A model generated the notes under the pieces. The model was not told the origin of the DNA. It did not search any database and saw nothing but the letters and a program-made list of their open reading frames with translations. Source: CAIKMD01 sp963803265 (GTDB lineage Bacteria; Pseudomonadota; Alphaproteobacteria; ATCC43930; CGMCC-115725). From it: a stretch of 64,000 nucleotides of DNA. This document shows positions 54,001-63,177 of the stretch, one piece after another (position 1 is the stretch's first letter; the number at the start of each line of letters is the position of its first letter). The position numbers and the translations under genes are program-made. The DNA lies in NCBI GenBank assembly GCA_963803265.1, contig CAWDLZ010000015.1, forward strand, positions 1-64,000, given 5' to 3'.

Positions 54001-54581
54001 GTGTTGATGTTGAGCGGCGCGAGCTGGTTCGTGACGGTGTCGAGCTGCGCCTGCGCTTGGGTTTCGCCGGTGGGCGCCGTCGCCCAGATCGGCTCGAGCA
54101 TCGCCAGCACCGCGCCAAGCGACTTGGGAAAGTTGTTGGGCGCGAAGGCCGCGGCATTGAGGATCGCGGCCGCGGCCTGCTCGCCGAAAAGCTGCGCGTT
54201 GAGCGTGACGGCGGTGCCCTTGATCTTGCAGGTGATGACGAGACTGCCTTGCAGCGATGCCAGCAGCGATTGGTTGCCGCAGGTCCAAGCGCCGTTGGTC
54301 GGCCCGCCGCCGCAGGCGCTGATGAAAGTGGTTTGCGGGTACATCGCCGTGCGCGGCCAGAGTTGATTCGTGCCGGCGAGGTTGCACCAGGTCAGTGCCG
54401 TCAGCCCGCAATTGACGCCCGAGGGCAGCGGATGCGACAGGTTTCCCGAAAGCGCGTTCGAGACCGAGCATTGCTGGGTCAAGGCGAGGGCCGGCCGGCT
54501 CGCCAAGGTCACGGCGATCGGGATGCCGCCGAGCAGAATCCGGCGCGCGGGATTGCGCGGAGTGTCGTTTTGCTGTGCCAT
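53997..54581 (-). CDS. Tat-exported Cys-containing protein, coupled to the PqqD-HprK gene
   Basis: A 194-residue protein with a twin-arginine-type leader (NPARRILLGGIPIAVTLASR, then PALALT). The mature part has six Cys, five of them in the first 80 residues: TQQCSVSNALSG, VNCGLTALTWCNLAG, ACGGGPTNGAWTCGN and ITCKIKG. The later part is Ala/Asn-rich (EQAAAAILNAAAFAPNNFPK) and ends with a Gln/Ala stretch. No family is recognised. Its stop overlaps the start of the PqqD-kinase gene, so the two are translated together, and it is the obvious candidate substrate. RRILLGG fits the twin-arginine motif loosely. Confidence 0.7.
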   Translation of the reverse strand: MAQQNDTPRNPARRILLGGIPIAVTLASRPALALTQQCSVSNALSGNLSHPLPSGVNCGLTALTWCNLAGTNQLWPRTAMYPQTTFISACGGGPTNGAWTCGNQSLLASLQGSLVITCKIKGTAVTLNAQLFGEQAAAAILNAAAFAPNNFPKSLGAVLAMLEPIWATAPTGETQAQAQLDTVTNQLAPLNINT

Positions 54582-54655
54582 CGCCTAACCGAAGAATCGC
54601 TTCAGTTTTAGCGATGAACCTTAATAAACTCTGAGGCCCGCTTAGCGCTCGGCGC

Positions 54656-55120
54656 TTAGCGCTTGGCGGCGAGCCAGTCGCGAATGTAGATGACGACGTG
54701 ATCGCCTTCCGGCTGGGCGGGCGGGGCGGCGAAGGGCAGGGCGGGCTCCGCGCTCAATTCCGGCCCTCGAGCCCGGGCCGCTCGAACCGGATCGCCCCGC
54801 CGCTCCGGGCTTTCGAGGGGCTCGCATCGGCCGCGGCCGACCGCCAGCCATTTCGGCGGCAAATGCTCGGGGGGCTCGTCGCTCTTGAGGAGCGGTGCCG
54901 GCGCGAACACCCGGTGCGGCCGCGGCGGCGCCGCGCCGCGCCGCGCCCACAGCGTCGTCAGCACCAGGCCGATGAAGGCCGCGCCCAACCCGGCGATGCC
55001 GAAGCCCAACGCTTCCGGCCGCGCGGTGGCCGATACCGCGATCAGGGCCGCGGCCCCGTTGGCCGCGATGGCGAGGATTGCCGCCGTCACGGCAATCGCG
55101 ATCGGCCTGTGATCGCTCAT
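54656..55120 (-). CDS. Two-helix membrane protein with cytoplasmic tail, unknown
   Basis: A 154-residue protein. Two membrane helices at the N-terminus (IAIAVTAAILAIAANGAAAL and ALGFGIAGLGAAFIGLVLTT) are followed by an Arg/Pro-rich hydrophilic tail of about 90 residues ending VVIYIRDWLAAKR. The second helix resembles that of the protein at 55341-55778 (ALGFALAGLCAALAALV). Transcribed divergently from that gene. Its stop lies 75 bp upstream of the Tat protein gene's start on the same strand. No function is recognised. Confidence 0.6.
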   Translation of the reverse strand: MSDHRPIAIAVTAAILAIAANGAAALIAVSATARPEALGFGIAGLGAAFIGLVLTTLWARRGAAPPRPHRVFAPAPLLKSDEPPEHLPPKWLAVGRGRCEPLESPERRGDPVRAARARGPELSAEPALPFAAPPAQPEGDHVVIYIRDWLAAKR

Positions 55121-55340
55121 CGCGATCCCTCTCGTTAACCTTGATTAATATTAATAGCCGAGCTTTATCTCGCGCACCAGTGCCGGTCTTATTTACAGAG
55201 CGTCGGTTTTTCCCGACACGGCCGCTGCAACCCCTTGAAAAGCCAAAGCTGGCTTGGCGGTTGCAGAGGCCTGGGCGAAAACGCCGCAGCTCGCGATTTG
55301 CGCCGGCGGCTCAATCGATCGGCGCCCTTGAGGAGGAATC

Positions 55341-55778
55341 ATGGCTCATCTCGTCGCACTCGACGGCCGCGCCGCGCCCGACTCGGGCGCCCTCGAAGCG
55401 CTCTATTGGTGGCGCCGCGCCGCGCCGCAAGCCGCCGCCTCGGACCTGCCCGGCAATCGGCTGCGCGAGCTGGCCGCGCGCCGCCGCCAGGACGGCAACG
55501 AGGCTGCGGCGGTTCGCTCGGCCGCCGCCGATGCCGAGGCGATCGTGGCGCTTCGCGCCGAGCGGCGCGAAGCCGCCTTCGCGACGGCGACCGGCGTGGT
55601 CGCGACCCTGGCGCCCGCGGCGGCGATCGTCTACTCGGTCGTCGATCGTCATCCGATCGCCTTGGGCTTTGCGCTGGCGGGGCTGTGCGCCGCCTTGGCC
55701 GCGCTGGTGCAGGCGGTGCGCTGGTTCGTCGCCCTCCGCTCCACCGCGCCGCCAGCGCCGCCGCCGACCGAAGCCTGA
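55341..55778 (+). CDS. Two-helix membrane protein, unknown
   Basis: A 145-residue protein. A helical, charged N-terminal half (ALEALYWWRRAAPQAAASDL, RRQDGNEAAAVRSAAADAEA) leads into two membrane helices (ATGVVATLAPAAAIVYSVVD and HPIALGFALAGLCAALAALV) and a Pro-rich end. ATG follows GAGGAGG. The second helix resembles that of the divergent gene at 54656-55120. The 220 bp between them (55121-55340) show no gene and an AT-rich patch (TTGATTAATATTAATAG) near 55140 that may be the shared promoter. Confidence 0.6.
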   Translation: MAHLVALDGRAAPDSGALEALYWWRRAAPQAAASDLPGNRLRELAARRRQDGNEAAAVRSAAADAEAIVALRAERREAAFATATGVVATLAPAAAIVYSVVDRHPIALGFALAGLCAALAALVQAVRWFVALRSTAPPAPPPTEA

Positions 55779-55817
55779 CTTGCGCCGGCGCCGCGCGGTC
55801 TTTATCCCTGCCGGGCG

Positions 55818-56288
55818 ATGAGCCCGCTGATCTTTCCGCCGCTTGGCGCGGTCTATGCCGCGCTGCTGCCCTGGACCTGGGCGCTGCTGCGCGCGGCCTG
55901 CGGGCTCGCGCTCGTGCCGCACGGCTTGCGCGCGTTCTTCGGCTGGTTTCCCGATACCGGCTCGCGCATCCTCAGCCCCGCCCTGCTGGCGGCCGGGATC
56001 GAGCGCTCGGGCTTTCGCCCCGGCCGGCTCTGGATTTGGGTGATCGCGCTGGTCCAGTTCGTGGCCGGGCCGCTGCTCGCGCTCGGTCTCTTCACCCGGC
56101 TCGATGCGGTGCTGATCTTCCTCTTCTTCGTTGGCGCGGCTTACGACCACGCGCGGTTCGACGGCTATTTCTGGAACCGGCTCGGGGTCGAATATCCGGG
56201 GCTGTGGGCTCTCGTCGCGCTGTTCTTCGCGGCCGCGGGCGGCGGCGCCCTATCGCTCGACAATCTGTGGCTGGGCTGGTCGTTTTAG
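55818..56288 (+). CDS. DoxX family membrane protein
   Basis: A 156-residue inner-membrane protein with four helices. DoxX features: WALLRAACGLALVPHGLRAF, FVAGPLLALGLFTRLDAVLI and LFFVGAAYDHARFDGYFWNR. Family members associate with quinone- or thiosulfate-linked oxidoreductases or act in small-molecule resistance, but most are uncharacterised. Start follows the previous gene by 39 bp. It lies 89 bp upstream of the Rieske oxygenase gene on the same strand. Confidence 0.82.
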   Translation: MSPLIFPPLGAVYAALLPWTWALLRAACGLALVPHGLRAFFGWFPDTGSRILSPALLAAGIERSGFRPGRLWIWVIALVQFVAGPLLALGLFTRLDAVLIFLFFVGAAYDHARFDGYFWNRLGVEYPGLWALVALFFAAAGGGALSLDNLWLGWSF

Positions 56289-56377
56289 CCCGCGCCGGCT
56301 CGAGCGCGAAAGATCGGCACGCGCGGTTTCGCGGCGCTATAATCGGGCTAATTTCGACGCGATGGCGGGAGGATGCA

Positions 56378-57709
56378 ATGACGACGGCGCGCGAGAACGA
56401 GCTTTTGACCCGGGTCGGCCCGGACACGCCGATGGGCGCGCTGATGCGCGAGTATTGGATACCGGTGGCCCGCTCGGACGAGGTCAAGGCCGACGGCGAT
56501 CCCGTGCGGCTGATGGCGTTGGGCGAGCCGCTGGTCGCGTTCCGCGACGCCGCCGGCGGGCTCGGCGTGCTCGATCACCGCTGCCCGCACCGCTGCGCCT
56601 CGCTGTTCTTCGGGCGCAACGAGCCCGGAGGCATCCGCTGCGTCTATCACGGCTGGAAGTTCGACGCGGCGGGCAACTGCCTCGACATGCCGAACGTGCC
56701 GCCGCACCAGGATTCCAAGCACAAGATCAAGGCCAAGGCGTACAAGACGACGGAGCGCTACGGCGTCATCTGGCTCTACATGGGCGACCGCGCCGAGGCG
56801 CCGCCCTTCCCCGATTTCGAGCTCAACGATTTGAAGAGCGACGAGATCACCGTCCAGATCATCCAGCAGGAGTACAATTGGCTCCAAGGCCTGGAGAACG
56901 ACCTCGACACCTCGCATTTCGGCTTTCTCCATTTGGGCGGCGTCGATCCGGCGGCGATGGTTCCGGGCGACACGCAGTACTACCTCGCCTCCGACCGCGC
57001 GCCGCAATTCCATATCGAGTACACGCCCTTGGGGCTGATGTACGGCGCCTACCGCCCCGCCGATAGCGGCAACACCCATTGGCGGCTCGCCCAATTGGTG
57101 GTGCCGTTCTGGGTCATTCCGCCTGCCGCCATGCTCGCCGACCAGATCATGGTGAAGGGCTACATCCCGATGGACGACACCCACACCCTCGTCTTCACGA
57201 TCCAGCGCGCGAACCAGAACCGGCAGCGGGCGCGGATGCGCTCGGGCGAGCCCATTCCCGGCCTCGGCTTTTTCCCCAACAGCAGCAACGATTACCTGCC
57301 CAACACCACCGACTGGTTCGGGCGCTGGCGGCTCAAGAACAACGCCGGCAACGACTATCTCATCGACCGCGAGGCGCAGCGAAATGGCGGCGTCTTCAGC
57401 GGCATCACCGGCCTCAACGTGCAGGACGCGGCGGTCGGCGGCATGCTCGGGCCGATCAGCGACCGGCCCCGCGAGCATCTCACCCAGAGCGACGAGATGA
57501 TCGCGCGCGCCCGGCGCAAGCTGCTTCGCCTCGTCCATGCCTTGGCCGAGGACAAATCGACGAAGCTCCCGGGCGTCGACGATCCATCCGTCTATCGCGG
57601 CCACCGCGCCGGCAATTTCATCGCCCCCAAGGGCAAGCCGTTCCGCGAGGCTTACGAGGCGCTGATACGCCAGTACACCAACGCGGCGCCGAGCTGGGCG
57701 GCTGAATAG
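56378..57709 (+). CDS. Rieske non-heme iron ring-hydroxylating oxygenase, phthalate 4,5-dioxygenase-like
   Basis: A 443-residue alpha-type oxygenase subunit. The [2Fe-2S] Rieske ligands are CPHRCASLFFG (C-x-H) and CVYHGWKFD (C-x2-H), near residues 70 and 90. The mononuclear iron site is ENDLDTSHFGFLH (D-x2-H-x4-H, near residue 175). The long catalytic domain (DTQYYLASDRAPQFHIEYTP, GYIPMDDTHTLVFTIQRANQ) resembles phthalate 4,5-dioxygenase (OphA2/Pht3). ATG follows GGAGG. No reductase gene is adjacent. The true substrate is unknown; a 4,5-dihydroxyphthalate-decarboxylase-like gene lies 5.8 kb on. Confidence 0.87.
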   Translation: MTTARENELLTRVGPDTPMGALMREYWIPVARSDEVKADGDPVRLMALGEPLVAFRDAAGGLGVLDHRCPHRCASLFFGRNEPGGIRCVYHGWKFDAAGNCLDMPNVPPHQDSKHKIKAKAYKTTERYGVIWLYMGDRAEAPPFPDFELNDLKSDEITVQIIQQEYNWLQGLENDLDTSHFGFLHLGGVDPAAMVPGDTQYYLASDRAPQFHIEYTPLGLMYGAYRPADSGNTHWRLAQLVVPFWVIPPAAMLADQIMVKGYIPMDDTHTLVFTIQRANQNRQRARMRSGEPIPGLGFFPNSSNDYLPNTTDWFGRWRLKNNAGNDYLIDREAQRNGGVFSGITGLNVQDAAVGGMLGPISDRPREHLTQSDEMIARARRKLLRLVHALAEDKSTKLPGVDDPSVYRGHRAGNFIAPKGKPFREAYEALIRQYTNAAPSWAAE

Positions 57710-57730
57710 TCCGAGATTCCGAGGGGCGTC

Positions 57731-58669
57731 GTGGGCCGCGGTTTCGCGCTTCTCGCGGCGGCGATTCTCGGCTGGGCGGGTCCGGCGGTCGCCCAGACCA
57801 AGATCACGCTGCTCTTCACCGCCGGGGATTCCTTCACCGAAAGCTACGTCGCCAAGGACCAGGGCTTTTTCGCCAAGCGCGGCCTCGATGTGACGCTCCA
57901 GGCCGCGCAGAACGGCTCGGTGATCTCGGCGGCGCTCGAGGCGGGTTCGGCGCAGCTGGGCGCGCCGACGCCGACCGTGCTGCTGCAAGCCGACGAGCAG
58001 GGCCTCGATCTCGTCATCGTCGCCAGCGCCAATCGCAACGCGAAGCAGCCGCCGATCTCGGAAACCGGCATCGCCGCGCGCACCGGCAGCGGGATCAAGG
58101 ACGCTCGCGATCTCGAGGGCAGGCATGTCGCGGTGCCGGGCCTCGGCGGCACGGTCGATGTGACGATGAAGAAATGGGTCGAGGTGCATGGCGGCGACTA
58201 TCGCAAGGTCGATTGGGTCGAGTTCATGCTCCCGCGCATGCCGGATGCGCTGAGCGCCGGGCTCGCCGACGCCGTCGCGGTGGTGAACCCGTTCCTCGAC
58301 CGCATCGTCAAGAGCAAGGCGGGCTACATCATCGGCGATTTCGGCGATATCGAGCCGCCCGGCACGATGGTCGTCGTTTATGCCTCGACCCGCGCCTGGG
58401 CCAAGGCGCATGAAGATGCCGTCACCGCCTTCCGCGCCGAGCTCGAGGACTCGAAAGCCTATATCGAGAGCCCGGCGAACGCGGCCGCGGTGCGCGCCAG
58501 CATCGCCAGATACACCAATCTTCCGCCGCAAGCGGCGGCTGCGATCGAGATCCCGACCAATCTCGATCCGGTGCCGAGGCCCGAGGGCATCCGCTTCTGG
58601 ATCGAGGCGTGCCGCGAGCAGGGCCTGATCACGGGCAATCCCGATCCCGCGAATCTCATCGCGCCGTAA
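57731..58669 (+). CDS. ABC transporter substrate-binding protein, SsuA/NMT1-like
   Basis: A 312-residue periplasmic binding protein. A GTG start (57731) and signal peptide (GFALLAAAILGWAGPAVA) are used. The mature N-terminus KITLLFTAGDSFTESYVAKD, DQGFFAKRGLDVTLQ and the middle VAVPGLGGTVDVTMKKWVEV are typical of the taurine/aliphatic-sulfonate/thiamine-precursor family. It follows the Rieske gene by 21 bp and could be co-transcribed. No permease or ATPase gene is nearby. Confidence 0.86.
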   Translation: MGRGFALLAAAILGWAGPAVAQTKITLLFTAGDSFTESYVAKDQGFFAKRGLDVTLQAAQNGSVISAALEAGSAQLGAPTPTVLLQADEQGLDLVIVASANRNAKQPPISETGIAARTGSGIKDARDLEGRHVAVPGLGGTVDVTMKKWVEVHGGDYRKVDWVEFMLPRMPDALSAGLADAVAVVNPFLDRIVKSKAGYIIGDFGDIEPPGTMVVVYASTRAWAKAHEDAVTAFRAELEDSKAYIESPANAAAVRASIARYTNLPPQAAAAIEIPTNLDPVPRPEGIRFWIEACREQGLITGNPDPANLIAP

Positions 58670-58730
58670 AGGATGATCGCTTCCGGTCGACGCGATCCCT
58701 GCTCTCCCAAACCCTCGACGCCGCCGGGCG

Positions 58731-59996
58731 TCACCCCTTTGTCCTGGTCTCCGGCACGTAACGGATGAGCAGGAACGCCACCACCGCGGCCGAGGCCGCG
58801 GTGAACAGGAACGACGTGCCATAGCTCACTCGGTCGGCCAGGAGCGCGAATACGATCGGACTGAGCGCATTGCCGCCTTGGCCCGTAAATCGCCACAGGC
58901 CTAGGAACGTGCCGCGGGCTTCGGGGGGTGCTACGTCGGCGCCGACCGTCTGAATCGAGCCGCCGGTCAAGGCTTGCACGGCGACGCCAAGAAGGAACAG
59001 CGCCACATACCAGGCCAGCGACAGATGCACGAACGCCGATGCGGCGAGCGCGGCCATTGCGATCGTCACGCCGACAAAGCCGGGAACCATCGTGCGTTTG
59101 CGGCCGAAGCGATCCATCATCCAGCCGGAGATGAATCCGATCGGCAAGGAGAGAACGGCCGCTCCGGTGGCGAGGTAGCCGATCTGTCTGGGTCCGAGCT
59201 GGTAGGCGAACGCCGCATAGAGATGCAGCAGGTCCGCTTGAATGGGGCCCCGGGTCAGTCCCGCGAACAGAGCCACCCCAAAGTAGACGAGGCGCGGCAT
59301 CACGATCTGGCGCAGCGACAGCGGACGCGACGCTGCGCGCGCCTTTGTGCGGGCGCCGCGCTCGCGGCGCGGCGTGTCCTCGGCGAGCGTCGAGGTCGGA
59401 ACGAGCGCGAGCAAGGCGAGGACGGCATAGGCCAAGAACGGCGCGCGCGGCCCCCACGCGCTCGCGATGAAGCCGCCCAATACCGGGCCCGCGAGCCTGC
59501 CGGTGCTGTCCATTCCGAACATCCAGCTGATCAGCCGGCCGCGCTGCGCGGGTGCGGCGCCGTGCGATATCGCGGCCAACCGGGCCATCACCCACATCTG
59601 GGCAGCGCAGCCACCGAAAAAGCGCAGGACCAGCAGCTCCGGAAACGAGTGCGCGAAGGCGACCATGAAAGCCACCGCCGAGGTCAGCAGCGGTCCGGCG
59701 ATCAGCACTGGACGGCGCCCGAAGCGGTCGATCAACCAGCCCGAAGGGATCGTGCCGGCCAGGTTCCCGAGCAGGAACGCCGTGACGACGCCGCTGGCGA
59801 GGCCGAAGCTGACCCCGAAAGACTTGGCCAGGGTCGGGATCGCCGGCACCGCGATGCCGGTGCCCACCGCGAGCACGAGCGCCGGCAAATATGTCGAAAG
59901 GAACGCATCCCAGGAGAGTGCCGCGCCTCCGCGCGGCGGGTTCAAGACCGCCGTTTCGTCGCCGCTTTCGCGCGGTCGGGCATCGGCCTCGCTCAT
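58731..59996 (-). CDS. Major facilitator superfamily transporter
   Basis: A 421-residue 12-helix transporter. MFS signatures: SGWLIDRFGRRPVLIAGPL (motif A, between helices 2 and 3), FFGGCAAQMWVMARLAAISH and the second-half counterpart SGWMMDRFGRKRTMVPG. Two six-helix halves are separated by a charged loop (RRERGARTKARAASR). Drug efflux or metabolite export is possible; substrate cannot be read. It faces the preceding gene tail to tail. The following TRAP gene lies on the same strand. Confidence 0.86.
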   Translation of the reverse strand: MSEADARPRESGDETAVLNPPRGGAALSWDAFLSTYLPALVLAVGTGIAVPAIPTLAKSFGVSFGLASGVVTAFLLGNLAGTIPSGWLIDRFGRRPVLIAGPLLTSAVAFMVAFAHSFPELLVLRFFGGCAAQMWVMARLAAISHGAAPAQRGRLISWMFGMDSTGRLAGPVLGGFIASAWGPRAPFLAYAVLALLALVPTSTLAEDTPRRERGARTKARAASRPLSLRQIVMPRLVYFGVALFAGLTRGPIQADLLHLYAAFAYQLGPRQIGYLATGAAVLSLPIGFISGWMMDRFGRKRTMVPGFVGVTIAMAALAASAFVHLSLAWYVALFLLGVAVQALTGGSIQTVGADVAPPEARGTFLGLWRFTGQGGNALSPIVFALLADRVSYGTSFLFTAASAAVVAFLLIRYVPETRTKG

Positions 59997-60059
59997 CCTC
60001 GACGGCTTGCTCGCCGCCGCGGCGCCGAGGCGGGCTGTTTCGATTTCACTCGATCTGCT

Positions 60060-61076
60060 CTATTTCCCGGCTTGCAGCTTTGCGAGCTCGGCGCGGTAGG
60101 CGGCGAGAACCGTGGCGCCGTCGGGGGTGCTCTTCACCCAGTCGTCGGCGAGCGGCGCGATTCTTTGGCGCCAAGCCTCGGCCTCGGCCGGCGTCAGATC
60201 GACGATGGTCTGCTTGTCGGCGCGCGCCATCGTGGCGTCCTTGCCGGCCTTGCGCTCGGCGTCCCAGAACGCGCCGAATTGGCGGCTCGGGCCCTCGCCG
60301 GTATGAGCGTCGAGAATCTTGCGCGCTTGGGGCGAGAGCTTGTCGTAGGTCGCCTGGGTCATGAACACCCAGCCGACCGAGGTGCCGAGCCGCACCTCGA
60401 CATGGTAGTTGGTGACTTCGGCGAGCTTGAACGGGTTGAACGACGTCCAGGCGACGGAGGCGCCGTCAACGGCGCCGCGCTGGATCGCCTCGTACATGTC
60501 GGTGAGCGGGATCGACGAGGGCGAGCCGCCGAGCAGGGTGATCGCGTCGCTGTTGACCTTCGAGGCGATGATGAGCTTCGCGCCGCCGAGATTATCGAGC
60601 GACTTCAAGGGGTGCGACATGTGAATCCCCGACGGCGTCAGCGCGACGAGAACGAGCGGATGGAGGCCCTGATATTCGGCGTCGAGGGCGCCCGATTGGT
60701 AGAGCCGCCAGAATGCCGCCGAGCCCTCCTCGGAGGTCCGCGCCATGAAGGGCAGCGTCGCCACGTCCGAGCGCGGGAATTTGCCGGCGACGGTGCTTTG
60801 CAGGCCCCAAGCGATCTGCACGACGCCGGTCATCACCCGATCGTAGTAATTGGCGGTGTTCGCGATGGCGGTGCCGTCGCGGATGTCGATCTTGAGGACG
60901 CCCTTGCCGTCGGCGTTGATGGCTTCCGCCCAGGGATGCAGGAACTGCGTGTTGGGATGGGTGTCCGCGCCGGCGGCCGTGGCGAAGAGCAGCGTCTCCT
61001 CCTCGGCAGAGGCGTAGGGCGCGGCCACGGCCCCAGCGAAGCTCGCGAGAATTGCGATCCGAACCCAAACGCGCAT
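60060..61076 (-). CDS. TRAP transporter solute-binding protein, DctP-like
   Basis: A 338-residue periplasmic protein with signal peptide (IAILASFAGAVAAPYASAEE). TRAP DctP landmarks: HPNTQFLHPWAEAINADGKG near residue 35, SDVATLPFMARTSEEGSAAF, GVQIAWGLQST-like stretch and the dicarboxylate loop region YEAIQRGAVDGASVAWTSFN near residue 200, with the ligand-binding Arg usually in the middle. No DctQ/DctM membrane genes are adjacent, which is unusual because they normally form one operon. It is divergent from the TauD gene. Confidence 0.87.
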   Translation of the reverse strand: MRVWVRIAILASFAGAVAAPYASAEEETLLFATAAGADTHPNTQFLHPWAEAINADGKGVLKIDIRDGTAIANTANYYDRVMTGVVQIAWGLQSTVAGKFPRSDVATLPFMARTSEEGSAAFWRLYQSGALDAEYQGLHPLVLVALTPSGIHMSHPLKSLDNLGGAKLIIASKVNSDAITLLGGSPSSIPLTDMYEAIQRGAVDGASVAWTSFNPFKLAEVTNYHVEVRLGTSVGWVFMTQATYDKLSPQARKILDAHTGEGPSRQFGAFWDAERKAGKDATMARADKQTIVDLTPAEAEAWRQRIAPLADDWVKSTPDGATVLAAYRAELAKLQAGK

Positions 61077-61198
61077 CTTCGTCCCTCCCCAAGCCGGATT
61101 CTCCCCGACGCTACGCCCTTTTGCGGGGCCTTCACAATGCCATTGCCGGCAAGCTCCAAACCGAGCAGGATTGGGCCAGATCGTCAGGAGGATCGGGC

Positions 61199-62038
61199 AT
61201 GGACAGCTTATCCGCGCGGCTCGCGGTGAAACCGCTCGCGCCGTTGATCGGCGCCGAAATCGCCGGCGTCGATTTGCGTCGAACCCTCGACCGCGCGACG
61301 TTTGCCGCGATTCGCGAGGCGTGGCACGATCACGCCGTCATCTTGCTGCGCGATCAGGAATTGAGCGAGGACGATCAGGTTCGCTTCGGCGAGCGCTTCG
61401 GCGAGATCGGGCACGTCTTCAATCGCCGCGACGGCAAGCATCCCGGGGTGCTGTTCATCTCCAACATCCGCGAGAACGGCAAGCCCATCGGCGCGCTGCC
61501 CGACGGCGAGATGCAGTTCCACTCCGATCAATGCTACGTCGAGCACCCGCCCGCCGGCACCATGCTGTACAGCATCGAGGTGCCTAAGGTCGGCGGCGAT
61601 ACGTTGTTCGCCAGCATGTACGCCGCCTACGACACGCTCTCGGATCGGATGAAGGAGAAGATCGAAGACCTCAGCGGCGTCAATTACTACGATCCCGCGA
61701 GCGATTACACCATGCGCAAGGGGCCGGTTTCCGCGAACGCGATGCGATGGGCGCACCCCATCGTCCATCGCCATCCAGTGACCGGGCGAAAGGCGCTCTA
61801 TGTCAACCGGCTGATGACCTACGAGATCGAGGGGATGGGGACGCAAGAAAGCGACGCGCTGCTCGACGCCTTGTTCGATCATCAGGAGCAGCCGCAATTC
61901 GTCTACCAGCATCGCTGGCGGCCGGGCGACGTCCTGTTGTGGGACAATCGCTGCACGCTCCACGCGCGCACCGATTTCTCGAGCGACGAGCGCCGGCTGT
62001 TGCGGCGCATCACCATTCAGCGTGAAATCGAGAGCTGA
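61199..62038 (+). CDS. TauD/TfdA-family Fe(II)/2-oxoglutarate dioxygenase
   Basis: A 279-residue hydroxylase. ATG follows GGAGG. The 2-His-1-Asp site is H-x-D in MQFHSDQCYVEHPPAGTMLY (near residue 107) and a distal His in NRCTLHARTDF (near 250), with the 2-oxoglutarate-binding Arg in RRLLRRITIQ. IGAEIAGVDLRRTLD and REAWHDHAVILLRDQ at the N-terminus are family hallmarks. Substrates of relatives include taurine, 2,4-D and alkyl sulfates; none is assigned. Its place between the TRAP and ABC binding proteins suggests oxidation of an imported compound. Confidence 0.88.
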   Translation: MDSLSARLAVKPLAPLIGAEIAGVDLRRTLDRATFAAIREAWHDHAVILLRDQELSEDDQVRFGERFGEIGHVFNRRDGKHPGVLFISNIRENGKPIGALPDGEMQFHSDQCYVEHPPAGTMLYSIEVPKVGGDTLFASMYAAYDTLSDRMKEKIEDLSGVNYYDPASDYTMRKGPVSANAMRWAHPIVHRHPVTGRKALYVNRLMTYEIEGMGTQESDALLDALFDHQEQPQFVYQHRWRPGDVLLWDNRCTLHARTDFSSDERRLLRRITIQREIES

Positions 62039-62093
62039 GGGGCGCGAAGGTCCGGGTCGATTACGCCGTCGCCACGCCTCGCCGCGGCCGCGA

Positions 62094-63177
62094 TCACTTC
62101 ATGTTCTTGCGAAGGTCGGCGATGTATTTCGCGGCCTCGTTAATTTTCGGGATATTCTCCTCGCGCTGCGGCGTCATGTAGGTCGCGCCGGGAATCGGTA
62201 TCGAGTCCGGTTCGGCCGTCGGCGGAACATCGCGTCGCCGCGAGCCCTGATCGAGCGCCTTGGCGAGCCCCGTTTGCACGTCTTTGGACAACAGCCAGTT
62301 GACGAAAACGCGCGTCGCGTTCGGGTGCGGCCGCCGATTGAAGACGCTCAAGAACGAGCCGCCGAGCGCGTTGATATTCACTTCCGGACTGCGGCCGAAT
62401 GCGCGGATGTCGGTCTTGATGCCGGCCTGCGCATAGGGCGCAATGAGCGAGCGCACGGGCGGCCCTATGCCGAACCAAGCCACATTGCGGGCCATGTTTT
62501 CCACGACTTGGAACATCTGCGGTACCAGCACGGCTTGCTGGTCGACAATAAGCGTCTTCAACCCTTCCGGCCCGAGCTTGTCGTAGAGCAGGAAGGCATA
62601 GCCCTGGCCCGAGCCCAGGACCGTCGGGTCGTGCCACACGGTCTTGCCCTTGTACTCGGGGTCGAGCATGACTTTGAGACCGAGGCGCGCGACCTTCTCG
62701 GGCGACACGTGCAAGGCGTCGTACCACGGACCGGCGATGTAGCTCGACATCGAGAAGGCATATTTATGGGTAACGTCCGTGAAGGCGTTGTCCCAGCCGC
62801 CCCACAATTCCGGGTTCTTGATCTCGGGGTTGACGAACTCGGCGAGCAGCGGATCGTAAACGCCCTCATGACCGAGGACATAGGCGGGGACGTAACCGGC
62901 GAGCGCCACGTCCCAGAGGAATTTTCCCGCTTGCCGCTCGGTGCGGACCCGCGCGATATATTCCGCCGGCTCGAGCCACCGACAGCGACAGCGTGATCTT
63001 CGGATAGGCCTTGGCCCATTCGCGCAAGAGAAAATCGCGCGCCGCCTGGTTGGGCTGGGACAGCAAGATCAACTCGCCCTCCGTATCGGCGGCGGCAACT
63101 GTCTTTTGCCACTCGGCCTTCGCGTCCTGCGCCGAAGCGTCATTTCCGGCACAGGTCAGAAGCGCCAGGCAGGTCAC
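62094..63177 (-). CDS. Periplasmic solute-binding protein (Fe3+/polyamine type), frameshifted
   Basis: A bacterial extracellular solute-binding protein of type 1 fold, about 360 residues. The N-terminal part (signal-like AAIVTCLALLTCAGNDASAQ; EWQKTVAAADTEGELILLSQ) and the rest (VALAGYVPAYVLGHEGVYDP, HDPTVLGSGQGYAFLLYDKL, NRRPHPNATRVFVNWLLSKD) are in different frames. One extra base lies near 62964. The true start is unclear: the frame upstream of the GTG at 63177 is open only for a few codons after a stop, and an ATG at 63211 in another frame suggests a second indel near 63190. No permease is adjacent. Confidence 0.72.

Noticed and set aside
55235..57709. 824-codon open frame upstream of and through the Rieske oxygenase gene
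   Set aside because: Only the part from 56378 has the Rieske domain and ribosome-binding site; the upstream part overlaps the DoxX and membrane protein genes in another frame.
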